This document shows positions 23,001 to 34,504 of a stretch of DNA of 64,000 nucleotides, piece after piece. The translations under genes were made by a program, and so were the position numbers. Position 1 is the first letter of the stretch. Each line of letters opens with the position of its first letter. Origin of the DNA: Fremontodendron californicum (Eukaryota > Streptophyta > Magnoliopsida > Malvales > Malvaceae); NCBI GenBank assembly GCA_030761205.1, contig JAULJL010000015.1:5742001-5806000 (forward strand), read 5' to 3'. Below the pieces are notes generated by a model. It made no database searches. It was not told the DNA's origin and saw nothing but the letters and a program-made list of their open reading frames with translations.

Positions 23001-23828
23001 GATTAATCATGCGCAAATGAGACAATTAACATATATATTCTGAAGAAAATCCTTAGAGAAGCAGCTAGCTGATAAAAAGACAAGATGGCCATAAAAAGTT
23101 ATAACCCAGGCTGTTTTTTAATAGGAAAGTTGGGTGAGCAAATAGGCAGAAAAAAAGAACAATGAAGCAAACATGCAAAAATAGTTGAAAGGCCTAATTG
23201 TCAAGGAAAATAAACATGCCAGATAATAGTTGAAGTTCATTTCGGATTTCTAATAGTAGTAGGAAAAGGCAATACCAGTGCAACAACGACCTGTAACAGG
23301 CTCACAACTTTACTGGAAATCAATGAAAGCTTTGATAATGTTTGATTGTTTGTTGCCTTAAATGATTTGAGTCCTAACTCATTCAGTCTGGGCCAAGACA
23401 GAGTCAGAGACTCAAAATTTATATGATAAAGGCCTGCTGACAAATCCAAGAATGCTGTTCCTTCTTTGGGCTTTCTCTCTTTTTTCTTTTCTTTTTTTTT
23501 CTCTTTAGAAACAACATGGAAATGACTGACTCTCATTTTTTTCCCCTTCATTATTAAATCAATAATAAATAGAGTGCAAAAGCAGATGAGATGTTTAGTG
23601 AGAAACAGATCATATATATTTCAGTATATCTGGTTTCAAATTGATCCCAGCCGCCATATGCCCACAGGCTATGACATAGCTCAGGTTTGAAACCTTCACA
23701 ACATAGTAATTATTCATCAAACCTTTTAGGCAGAAAGTACATCGAAAATCTCCAGTTTATTTATTGTTTTTTAAAGGACCTAATCTTCCTTTTACTCTGG
23801 TTTGATGTAATCCGAAAAGTAATGATCC
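20011..23828. other. Gene-poor spacer with dispersed repeats
   Basis: No gene supported. Copies of the AT-rich dispersed repeat (words such as TTTTGACATATTCGTG, CGTGTCGT) lie at about 20395-20595 and 21126-21345. A less AT-rich patch at 20180-20395 has frames on both strands but no family signal. A (GCTA)n run is at 22300-22316. The stretch from 23240 to 23550 contains a lysine-rich minus-strand frame that I do not believe. Confidence 0.55.
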
Positions 23829-24473
23829 TTACCATTTACCAATACCACCATGACCATGTCCAACCACTTCTGGAGAATTCTCTCCATAGTCCTGATCATC
23901 ATCATCTGACATGATCCTCTTCCTTGTTTGATAGATAAATGCAGAAAATGTATCGTAATATTGTGTTGGTTTCTTACCTTCCTCCTTATAGCCTTGATGT
24001 CGTTCAATTTTGACTTGGATTGGCCCATTAGTCTTATCTGCCTTAGGCTTGGACTTATTTTGTGCCTGCTGACCAATCCCTGGAACCATCTCAATGGAGG
24101 GCTTTGGTTGATCCATCCAGGCAAGTTGTACTTGGCCAGTACTGGTCTGGGTTGAACCATTCAGGGCTGTTATTGGCTTTGGTTTCTCAGTTGGAGTAGG
24201 CAAACTGGTGGTATAGTCAAACTTGATGGGAACTTCTGATCCTTCTGTATTTTTAGGTTTAGGGAGCTGTTGAGATGTCAGTTTGGTTTTGATATCAAGG
24301 GGTCTTCTTCTAGGAGGATCAGAGTTTGGTAATGATGGAGTTGGAGCATGTTTTGCAGGTGTTTGTTGCCGGCTAGAGATGCGATGAATTGTACTGAAAG
24401 CAGGACCGAAAGTGATTGCTCTAAAGATTTTCTCACACACAGCCTTGGGGCAACTAGTTTGATTCTTTTCCAT
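23829..24473 (-). CDS. Plant protein of unknown function, 214 residues
   Basis: A single uninterrupted minus-strand frame. I start it at the internal methionine of MEKNQTSCPKAVCEK (24473); the frame stays open 45 codons further upstream, but that part is unlike a coding start. The protein is hydrophilic, with many Pro, Lys, Ser and Thr, and is probably disordered, with no transmembrane segment. Near the C-terminus is a short, better ordered block, DTFSAFIYQTRKRIM, followed by an acidic run SDDDDQDYGE and a Gly/His end. I have a general impression of small plant proteins ending in a similar aromatic-plus-basic block, but cannot name a family or function. No neighbour gives context: the nearest genes are about 4 kb away or more. 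Composition and length argue for a real gene; expression evidence would settle it. Confidence 0.6.
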   Translation of the reverse strand: MEKNQTSCPKAVCEKIFRAITFGPAFSTIHRISSRQQTPAKHAPTPSLPNSDPPRRRPLDIKTKLTSQQLPKPKNTEGSEVPIKFDYTTSLPTPTEKPKPITALNGSTQTSTGQVQLAWMDQPKPSIEMVPGIGQQAQNKSKPKADKTNGPIQVKIERHQGYKEEGKKPTQYYDTFSAFIYQTRKRIMSDDDDQDYGENSPEVVGHGHGGIGKW

Positions 24474-24654
24474 TGATAGTATATGAAAGGGAATTGGATA
24501 TGTTTTGAGACTATGTTTTTGGTGAACGAAAGACGAGTAGGATTTAGGAACTTGGAGCAGATGCCTGCTTAAGATGGCATACCAACAACCCAGTTTTATA
24601 CTTAGCATAATCCGAAAATTTCGAATATTTTAGAAAAAAAATAATTAAAAATTA

Positions 24655-24760
24655 TATAAAACACGATATGAAAAAATAATATGATTATATAAATATATAA
24701 AACTTATATAATATAATTTATTAACATGTTAAAATATATATAATATTTTAAATACTTGCA
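24655..24760 (-). repeat. AT-rich dispersed repeat, reverse copy
   Basis: Read in reverse complement it gives the same order of words as the copies at 2159 and 21126: AAATATTATATATATTTT, ACATGTTAATAAATTATATT, ATATCGTGTTTTAT. It directly abuts the upstream side of the unknown gene at 24473. Confidence 0.5.
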
Positions 24761-27700
24761 AAGGCGGAAAACAAATAATAATTCTATTTTAAACCAAGTA
24801 TTCTCGTGATCATTCCCGTATGTCACGTGTGAAAGCTATCTAGTTTATTAAGACGACAAATTTTGGCAAAGATTCCTAAAATTTATTAAGTTAGAAGGGA
24901 TTACTTTTCTCAGACACCAGAGATTTCGAGGAATAAATTCATTTGTTCAAAAAAAATTTAAATTATAAAATGAGATTATTTTATTTGATAAAAATAAAAA
25001 TAAAATTTATCAAAATTTTTGAAATTTAAAATAAAGATTTTGGAAGACTCAAATTGATTTTTTAAATTTCACCTGTGAAATTCTTTGATTTTTTAGAGTA
25101 AGATATCGGCTCAAACATAAATAGATATTAAGATGAGCTTCGCGCATTGCTGCTATTCTGTGTTTTGTATGTTGAAAGCAAACAATATAGGTAATTTGGT
25201 ACGGCAGTACATATAATATATAAATATAGTTATTTTTTATATTTTTTGAAACTAAAGCTAAAAAGAATATTATATATATTTTAATATAATAGTAGATTGT
25301 TCAAAAAATCAAAAGCCTATTTGATAAAAAAAAAACAAATATTATATGTGAAACTCACATGTTTGATATCTTTCATAAAAGTATTGTCAAAATATTCTTT
25401 TTTATATTCTCTTTGTCTCATTTTTATGTTAATTTTTGCAAGAAAATAGAGATTAAAATTTTTATTGCAAATTAAATATATGTGATTATTATTAGTATTT
25501 GAGATTTAAATGCTTTTTATATTTTAATATGTATCTTATATGTAAAAAAATGATGGATATCAAAATTTAATTCATTTAGATTATATTGATATCCATAATT
25601 TATATTGATATTAAGAGTTATAAAAAATAGTAAAATATAAATCCAATAAATAATTATCATACAACAACTCATAACTTATAATAACATAGTTTTTTACCAT
25701 TTAATTATCAGAATACTTTTCTTTTGATTCAATACTTAAAATTTTTAAAAAAATTACACTTACATCAATCATCTCATATTATTATTTATTATTTTAATTT
25801 TTATCAATTATTTATCAATAAAGTAATTTTTAATCAATAATATAAAGACAAAAAATTAATATGACCTGATTTTTTTTAAAAAAATAAAAATTCAATCATT
25901 ATAAGACACTTGACGCAAAATTAAGAGTTATTTGAATAATGTCAATTAAACTTGATAATTTCATACACGATATAGAAAAAATAATTAAAACACCAATATA
26001 CGAATGTATCAACTTTTATATAAAATGAATTATTAATGTGTCAAAATTTATATAAAATATATAATACATTGAATACGATTATGATAAAAAAAAAAACGAA
26101 CACAACACGAATACATAAATATTTTGTTTTTTTCTTTTTCTCTCTTTCTCTTTTTTTTTCTTCATAAAAAAATAATAAATAAAAAACATAAAAAATTGCT
26201 TGCCACATACGTGTTTAGCAATTCAGGATCATATTCCCTTCTTTTTTATGCTTCCTTTCTCATCTCCATGGACCAGAATCTAACCAAAGATGTACAGCTT
26301 AGAAAGCGCAAATCTTTTTTTTTTCATTTTTTTTGACAATGAATACACTTATAGCTGTTGGACATGAAGAAAAAAGTGAGAAAATAAGCAAAAGTTTGAT
26401 GACTTTAGTGATGAGAAATCAAATCGAGAGGGTATCGGGTTCTGAATCAGGGTCTGAAATATGAACAAAAAAGCCCATTGCTAAGCTGACATAATCAGGG
26501 CATGATGACTTCACAAAGTTGGTGACGCTAGCTCAAAGTTTCTTCTTGTGGGAAGTGAAAACCTCCTTCCTTCCCAATCCCATCCGAAGCTGATTTTTTC
26601 AGGTTTGAAAAGGTTAGATCTCGACATACTTTATTTATTTTAAAAAAAATAGAACTTTATTAAATTCTTAGCAGAACTTGTCTTCTCCCTTTTGGTGTTG
26701 GATTACGGACAGCCTTTGATTGTTGTTATAATTGACCTCTTACAACTTACAATATTCGTTTCACAAATAACCCACCGCATCATGTTAAAGATCAATTCTT
26801 TCTTCATACTGTTACTATTTTAGTATAATAATTTAATCACGTTTTTTTTTTCTTTATTGACTAAATTGAAAAATAATTGTATGAAACTATTACTTCATGT
26901 TAATATATATTTTTTCTATTTAAATTATGACACGTAATCATATTTTTGAAAAAAATTAATTAATTATTACAACAATCATTAATGAATTACTGAAATAAAT
27001 ATCTATCATTTAATTATTATATGTAATGTGTAATAAATAATTAATTTTAAAAAAAAATATAATTATATGATATGATTTAAATAATAAAAAATATCTAACA
27101 TAACCTTTTCGTACCATCCTTTTCTCTATTTCGATTATGTTTTTAGAAGGTTCCTTAACAATCACCCAACAACAGAGATTCCTTAGCTTGGCATCAGTGA
27201 CGTTTCAAAAAATCTTCGTTATATGCATAGTCTATGCCATAAATAATAATATTTCCAAAAAAAATTAAATTTATTTGATTATGATTATAAAGCAAGTAGC
27301 TCACCAAATTGATACAGTTAAATTAAAGTGACCAACAATTCCAAAAATTTAAACTGATATTTTTTTAATTATTATATTTAAATTTTAACACACGACTTAC
27401 GTGCACATAAGGCACTCAAAATATTAAAGGGAACTTGTTAAGATTCGAACTGTTGTTAGAATTCAAAATCGAAAATTCTGATACCATGTTAAATTAAATG
27501 CTCAATAATCCAAAAAACTTAAACTGATAAAAAAAAATTCCAACCATTATAATTAAGTTTCAACAGTTAATTCAATTATACATACATTAATAATAATAAA
27601 CTTGAATTGAGCAATATAAACAGTATAACATAAATTGCGTTATGTTGAATTTCCTGATGCTTGAAACCAATCCCCTAACCTTGGAAAACACAACAAAGGA

Positions 27701-27934
27701 CTGTACCTAATAGATCAACAAGCTGAGGAGAGAAAACGGTTGAGGGAGCTGAACAGTTCATACAAATCTCGTCTCATCGGAGTGTAATAAACAATATCAA
27801 CAACTTAAATTTGCAGAGGCAGTGCAACTCCGTGGAATCTACCTCCTTACTTAGAAATTGCGGGATTGGAAAAATATAAACCCTCTGCATGATCTGTCAT
27901 TAAATTACAACAATAAATCATTTATCATTTGAAA
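24761..27934. other. AT-rich spacer
   Basis: No gene seen. Another reverse copy of the AT-rich dispersed repeat lies at about 25950-26120. A pair of direct repeats, each about 75 bp, sits at 27318-27391 and 27488-27564, separated by about 100 bp that include GATTCGAACT and CTGATACCATG. The remainder is low-complexity AT sequence. Confidence 0.55.
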
Positions 27935-28106
27935 CTATGTTGCTCGGATTCGGGTGTGAATGTCGGATACATGTATGTTCAGTTTTTTCCTAAGTTTTTA
28001 CATGTATTTAGAGAATCCTTGGAGGGAACCCGTGTCCAAATATGGGTTGGACACGGATTTCGAACACAGGTACTTCAAGAAAAATGATGAATCGGAGCAA
28101 CATAAG
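27935..28106 (+). mobile_element. hAT-like MITE, copy B (downstream of SP1)
   Basis: 172 bp, starting CTATGTTGCTCGGATTCGGG and ending ATCGGAGCAACATAAG, with inverted ends of about 14 bp. Flanked by TTTGAAA at 27928-27934 and 28107-28113. The inside holds GTGTCGGACACG-like palindromic words shared with copies C to E. It lies about 190 bp past the SP1 stop codon. Confidence 0.75.
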
Positions 28107-28298
28107 TTTGAAATAACATTTTTTTTTTTAAATCTATATATTTTCAGGACATCAAGCAAATTATTTTACACAAAGAAGTGGTTGCTAGTTAATAGGGTTC
28201 TAAACCATTGAAATCTTACCTCTCCGACCAAAAATGAAGATCCTGATTTCTCAGCAGGTATGATTGCCACATTATTATTAAATCTCATAAGCAGAACT

Positions 28299-31200
28299 TC
28301 AATGGCGGAAGACTTTTACAACCTGCTCAATACGTCTCCGGCAAAGAGGGCAGTTGGTTAAGTGTGAAGAGCATGTTGTGCAACAGCACATATGACCACA
28401 CCTGCATATCATAAGCAATATTTATAGGCCATTCGTTACGAGTCAACAATTCCAAAGGAGTAAAACTTTTAAACAGAACCAAGTATGCCATGAGTCTGTC
28501 TGAGTTTAAAGTTGGATATGAAGAAACAAAACTTCACAAGCCAAGATTTGATATGATCAATTTCGATCATCTCACATGCTAAAACAAAATGAAAATGAAA
28601 GAAAGAAAGAATCTACAGACTTCATGTATAGGTCAACATAAATATTAATATTGTCCAGAAACCTTTCAATCATCAGTGGCATAAATAAGGAAGACTATGT
28701 TACTACAACATGAATCTATTCAGGCTTGGGCTTGTGCAAGAGGAACAGAGAATTCAAGTGTTACTACAGCTAAATATGGAAGACTATGTTACTCAGACTC
28801 GGGTGTGAGTGTCGGACACGGGCATGTTCGATTTATTCTAAGTTTTTCCATATATTTGGAGGATCCTTAGGAATCATATCTCCATACTCATGTCCAGATA
28901 TATGTTGGACACGGGTGTTGGACACGAATACTTCAACATAGATGGAAGGTACTATATCTCAATCAATTGCCCAATGACATTCTAATGCCCCTCTTAGCTG
29001 ATTCCAGCCACAACCCAAAAAAGAGGGAGGGAAAAAGTAAAAGAAAAAGAAGGACACAGATGACGACTTGGATCAACGGCATCAGTACATTTCACATTGA
29101 GATAAACACTCACCCTTCATAAAGAATAACTTAGAATTTATGCAAAATATAGATGTTACATAATAATATATTGCTTTCTACTTAATAAACCTTTAAGAAA
29201 ATCAAGAAGACCATCTAGCCCCAGCACAAGGTAAGCATCCTATTTGCAACTCACAGTACGAAATAGAGGCAACAAAAATCTTATACAGAAGAAGTGACTG
29301 ATTCAATATAAGTTTATGTAGAAGACTGGATATTGACAGAATTAATTTGGTCGATAATACCTTCTTTTTTAATCTCAGCATAAGCACTGTTATACACAGA
29401 ACATTATGGACACAGAGGCATAAACTAAAGTCAGACATACAGCCTTTATTCTCACAGCAAGCAGTATCTTGTTAAATTTTAGTACTGAGACACAAACAAG
29501 CATAGAGGACGTAGCTAGGAAGGCACTTCGCACTTTAACTGCTTTAATTAAGAAAATACAACTAGTGGACTTACTGTATGAAAACAGCATTGTACTCTTG
29601 CTCAAGGCATATTACACATAGATCTGGCCGTATGCGGTCTTTATTGGTTTCTGTTCCATTTTCAGCTTTCCAAGTTGAATCTACAGAAATTATTGTGAGA
29701 TCCCAACATCTTATACAGACAAAACCATGAATAATAAACATCCTTTAGAGTTTAGACAGCTACAGAATTACCTTCATTATCCGACCCTGATCTCTTAGCT
29801 GCAGCAGCAAGAACCCTGAATGAACAAAATTTTAACAATTCAGTTTGTTATTACAGAAAATAACAAAAGCGGATGCTGATAAATACATGCCTCTTAAAAA
29901 GAGAAAGAAATACTATCAATTGTTCTCTATATTGGTCAATTTGTATTCTACTGTTTCTCAACAAGTACTACAAACAATCATCAAGCATACCTTCGCCGCA
30001 ATTCCCACCGGCGTCTTCTCTCCAAAACATAATGGATTGCATGCTTGGTGATTAGAAAGACACCAAAGATGGTCAGTCCAAATGATGCATACTTGTACCA
30101 CCTAATAAATAACCCGCTGTTATTTTCTTTATTTTTTTAAATAATCATCAAAACTTATGCATGTGGTAAAAAGGAAGCAATTATCCAAAAAAGAATATAT
30201 AAAGGAAGCGGTCTGAGTCTGAAATATTTACAACCTTGCCCACTTTCCAAGGTTGGAAGTGAGTTGATCAATAGATTTAGGGGACACATAAAAAGGCCCC
30301 TTATGGGGCTTCTGAATCCGAATTGTTCCAATGTCATCCTTGACAGCCTACCATGTATAGGAGAGAGAGAATGAGAAAAAGTAAATAAACCAACTACGTA
30401 ACCAAAATATGGATAATGAACTCAGAAATTGAAGCTTTCTAAATCATGAAAACATCTCGAACTCAAAAAGTTTGTAATGAAAGTTCCATTATATTAAGAC
30501 ATTAGAGAACAGTAGCATTGTTAATTATCTGATGCTTTGAGTGAAATAATTCTATTCAACAGGCAGTGATGTAAAGGACCAAGGTACAAATTTAGCATGC
30601 CATGCTGGTCCATGGTGATTAAGGCATTAAGCAAAGATAAAAAGACTGCAAACTGATATACTCCATAAAATCACGTTTACTTCTGACGATATAAAGAGAT
30701 TAAAGTGCAGCACGACCTTTGAATAATAACTGATGGTATGTTCTAATTCTTTTTATGATAAGCGGTGAACTGTTGGGCACTCATCTAATCAGAGACATGA
30801 GGGATTTGTCAAAGGTGAATTATCTTAAAACTTAAAAGTATTTTTATATAACACATCATGCATTACATAGCTTTGAAATTTGAATTAAAATGCTCTATAT
30901 CTATTATCTGAATTCATTAACTCAAGACGCTCTATGCATAACTTGAATTCATTATTTGGATAGTTTAGGCATGCAAGATCTGTTCATTCTCCAAGAATTT
31001 TTGCACATCCAAGTTACATTTCGATGTCCACAATTGCCACCTTAAAGCTACTAGGGAGAACATTACACAAAGTTAAGAAAACTTGCTATCTAGGTGGATG
31101 CTTCTTGAAAGAAAGAAAGAAATGAAAGCTGGAATAGTAAACGCTCAAAGGGAAACTTGATAACCGAAACATACTAAAGAAACAACCTGCTTGAAGTTGC

Positions 31201-33553
31201 CAATGGAAATATGTATAAATAGAAATCTAGCTGGTCAATGCAAGAAGACCTATAATTTGAAAATTAGTCTTAAAAAATGAAAGAAATAAAATTAGAAAAA
31301 AAGTTTTTCTGCCATCAGGGATCAGCTTAAGCTTTGACAATTGTTGATAAAAAGATATTGGTATTTTGTAGGATCTGCAGCTTAAATTTCTAGGCAAAGC
31401 CAAAACTGTGGCCTTGGGCCTTGGCCTTGACTAAATGGTACCTGGGCCAAAGATCAATCCCAAATACTAACACCAGGTATATTTCATATCCATTCAAACT
31501 ATCATCAAGCTGCTTCAGCACCCAGCTTTTCATGTTTTAAGATAAGACTTTACACATCCAATCACATTTAAATATAGCCTTCTATTTGTTTAGGACCATA
31601 TATGCATCAGGCTGGACCACTTTAAAGTGAAACTTAAGTAACCGAAGTTCTTAGGGAACAACCTAACAAAAAATTGATTTTCTACCATAAAAATATGCAT
31701 AAGATACTTTAATGCACATTTTATCCAGAATTTCAACTTAAAAGCATGGGTAGGAAACAGCAGTCTGCACCAAGTATATTCACTAGTAACAACATTGCCA
31801 TTTCGTAATATATTGATATCGACATTTTTGTATGCAATGATCTTTCTGCACCATATGCCAAAATCAAAGGCAACCATTAATCAAAAACATACCTCACCCA
31901 CAACAGTCAAGGAAGAACCAGTGGCAAGCACCCGCTCAATTCGCTTGACTCCAAGCATCTAAAAGCAAAATTGACCATCAAATCAGCTTGACCAAATTGA
32001 ATGTGTCACCATAAAATAAACAATTTAGAGACAGGGAAAAGATACCTTGAGACCTTGGAGATAGTCTAATGTTCCACGTACAATTGATCGACCTGACTCT
32101 TCGAACACTTCACTTCCAACAGTTAGTGCAAAACCTGCTGCACCGCGAGCACCAACTACATGTACACGACCAGTCCCATCATCCTATAATTAATGATTTA
32201 AAGATATTGTCAGAAAATCTGCTATATTAACAACTTTAATTCTTATGCAGCACAACATAATCCCCCAAGAGTGAGTTCAAAAGACAACCACCTAAAGAAC
32301 CCCAGCAATCATAGGGAAATAATTTCAGCATGCAACTCAAACTAAAAAGATAGAGAGAAATATGTTCTAACCAGGTACCATGGGACCTCTTTACACATAG
32401 AAAGCATCAAAGCAGAATCTTGTATCCAAGAACCAGCATCATTGTGCTTTAGAAAATGTTGTTCAGCCTAAGGACATATAAAAAAGAATTTTTATATGCA
32501 AGTAGAAAAAGGATAAAAAATAGTAAAATTAATGCTCTATTAATTAAAAAAAGATTACCGTTTCCTCTACTATAACACCTCTTAATCCGCTGTGCTCACA
32601 ATTGATTGGTGTCTCGGAACCAACTCTTCCAGAGATTGAAACAATTAAAGGAAGCACTTTACTTTCAAGGTCCAGCAATTGAGCTGAAAGGTGAAAGAAA
32701 CATGGTATCATTAAGATACATGTCTTAGCACATGCAAATGATGGCAATTAATCAAATCAGTCTCCAATAAGTGTATCACCTAATATTAGTTTTATGATGA
32801 ACAACTTTAGAGTCATAACAAGTGAAAATGCATATAAAACTCACACCACCAATCAAAAACATGTGTCCCACACCCATTTTTCATTAGTTAATGTTTAAGG
32901 TGGATGGGACCATTTTTCCAATGCCATCAGATTTTTTAACATGAAATGCTAACTTTTCCTCAATATTAATAGGGAACAACCTTGCTGCCAAAATAAAGAC
33001 CAAGGAGAGTGAACTTATAGCTACATTCACATGTACCTAGGATGTTCCAGTGTCACTAATTTGAAAAATAATAAATAAATTCTTAAACGCAAAAGCAATC
33101 ATCTTCAAAATTGACATACTGTAAGTTTGCATAAATTATAAAATGGCCCAACAACTTAAACTACATTCTTACTCGGCACATTTCTCACATTTCCTTCTAA
33201 AATTTGTAAACAGCACAGGTAATCAATATCCAATAGCTATAAATCTCTACATGTTATAAAAGAGTCCAATATCACATAAAAGGAGAGGGGAATTGGGGCT
33301 ACGTACCCAATTCTTTAAGCTGATTGACTCGAGTGACTGTCTTGAGAAGCTCTGCATCCCTGTTCCACCATTATTAAGTACAGAACTCGATTAACACTTT
33401 TTGAAAAATTATTTCAAATGCATTTGATAAATAATGATGAAATTAGCTTTATCTATAAGATAGTTGATAGTTTTCTAACCTGCCACTGCTCCTTCCAAGA
33501 AGATAGAGAGCGGCTGCACTCAAGCAGCAACTGAGGCCGCCCCATGGAACCAT
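28299..33553 (-). CDS. SP1: SP1-type RING E3 ubiquitin ligase of the organelle outer membrane
   Basis: Eleven exons on the minus strand: 33553-33480, 33359-33307, 32683-32559, 32467-32372, 32183-32046, 31958-31893, 30347-30235, 30101-29991, 29815-29772, 29680-29575, 28401-28299. These give 342 residues, against 343 for Arabidopsis SP1. A first membrane segment spans about residues 5-20 (MVPWGGLSCCLSAAALYLL), then the intermembrane-side GIDE/MULAN domain, a second membrane segment around 226-242, and a C-terminal C3HC4 RING (Cys295, Cys298, Cys310, His312, Cys315/316, Cys319, Cys325, Cys328). SP1 ubiquitinates TOC import components in the chloroplast outer envelope and also acts on peroxisomes; human MUL1 is the mitochondrial relative. 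The exon-7 donor is ambiguous: GTTGTA at 30234 keeps family length, while GTAAAT 3 bp further on would add one residue. Intron 10 hosts MITE copy C. The name is unrelated to the animal transcription factor Sp1. Confidence 0.94.
28784..28941 (+). mobile_element. hAT-like MITE, copy C (in SP1 intron 10)
   Basis: 158 bp, starting CTATGTTACTCAGACTCGGG and ending TTCAACATAG. Flanked by 8-bp ATGGAAGA (28776-28783) and ATGGAAGG (28942-28949), 7 of 8 identical. Inserted on the opposite strand to the host gene, between the exons coding for the two halves of the RING finger. Confidence 0.75.
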
Positions 33554-34504
33554 CTTAAATGGAAACTCAAAATGAACGAACCCTAATTTCTAAAGACTTT
33601 CAGTTACAGCATTCATTTCTCATAAACCAGGATCACAATTTAGGAGAAAAAAAGGGTTAAAAGCAAAGCCAATTTGATTCCGAAATTATCAAAATAATTT
33701 GCCGCACCAAAACTGAAACAAAATTCTGTACAATAAAATCAAAAAGAATTCAAAAAAGAAGAAGAAAGGAAAACAGAAGGATGGGTGTGAGAGTGGGGAA
33801 AAGGTAGGTCGAAGGTGCAAGGAAATTAATGAAGTTATAACAATCAGTTTTTTTGTTTGGGTGTGTGAGAGAGAGAGAGAGAGAGAGAGGAGAAAATAAA
33901 GAAGGAATTAGATGGCAGAAGTGAAGGAGATTAAGATTTAGGGAGGAAAGGAGCTTTATCTTATCCAAGGTATGCAAAAGGCAAGATTCATCACTGCCAC
34001 TCTTATATTGAGAAAGAAAAGAAGAAAAAGAGAGAGAATCGAGCTTTTCTTTTTTGTTTGCCTGCCCGAGGATGAGGCTGGGACTGAAGCTGACGCAGGC
34101 TTTCACAGACCAATCTCATTAGCTGTCTGGCCCAATCAGAAAAAGATAGCATAGAGTTTTATGAACAGAAGATAGAATAGATTAGGTTTAAGAAACGAGT
34201 GATTCGTATTGGGCCGTGCAACAACAAATGGATTTGTGGTTATAGTGGGGAGATTATTGGACCGGGCAATAACAGCGTCGACTCCAGACTAAATGGATTG
34301 GTTACGATTACGCAAACAAACAGAATCAGCTTTGGAAAAAAAGCCCTGTTTTTTTTTAGTTTTTATACCACTCTAAAACCCCTCGACTCAGAAGTCAGAA
34401 TCACGGTTGAAGAAAGCTAAAACCTTCCCCCATCTGCCAGCCTGCTCCACTCTCTGTGACCTTTGCTTTTCTAACAACAGATCAAATCAGAAGGACAAAA
34501 GAAA
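33554..34504. promoter_or_regulatory. Shared divergent promoter region of SP1 and mitochondrial EF-Tu
   Basis: Only 951 bp separate the start codons of two divergent genes, so both promoters and both leaders must lie here. A (GA)n run is at 33867-33890. A telo-box-like AACCCTAA lies at 33577-33584 near the SP1 start, and a full AAACCCTAA lies just inside the EF-Tu reading frame at 34525. No clear TATA box was identified for either gene. The several short frames here look like chance. Confidence 0.6.
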
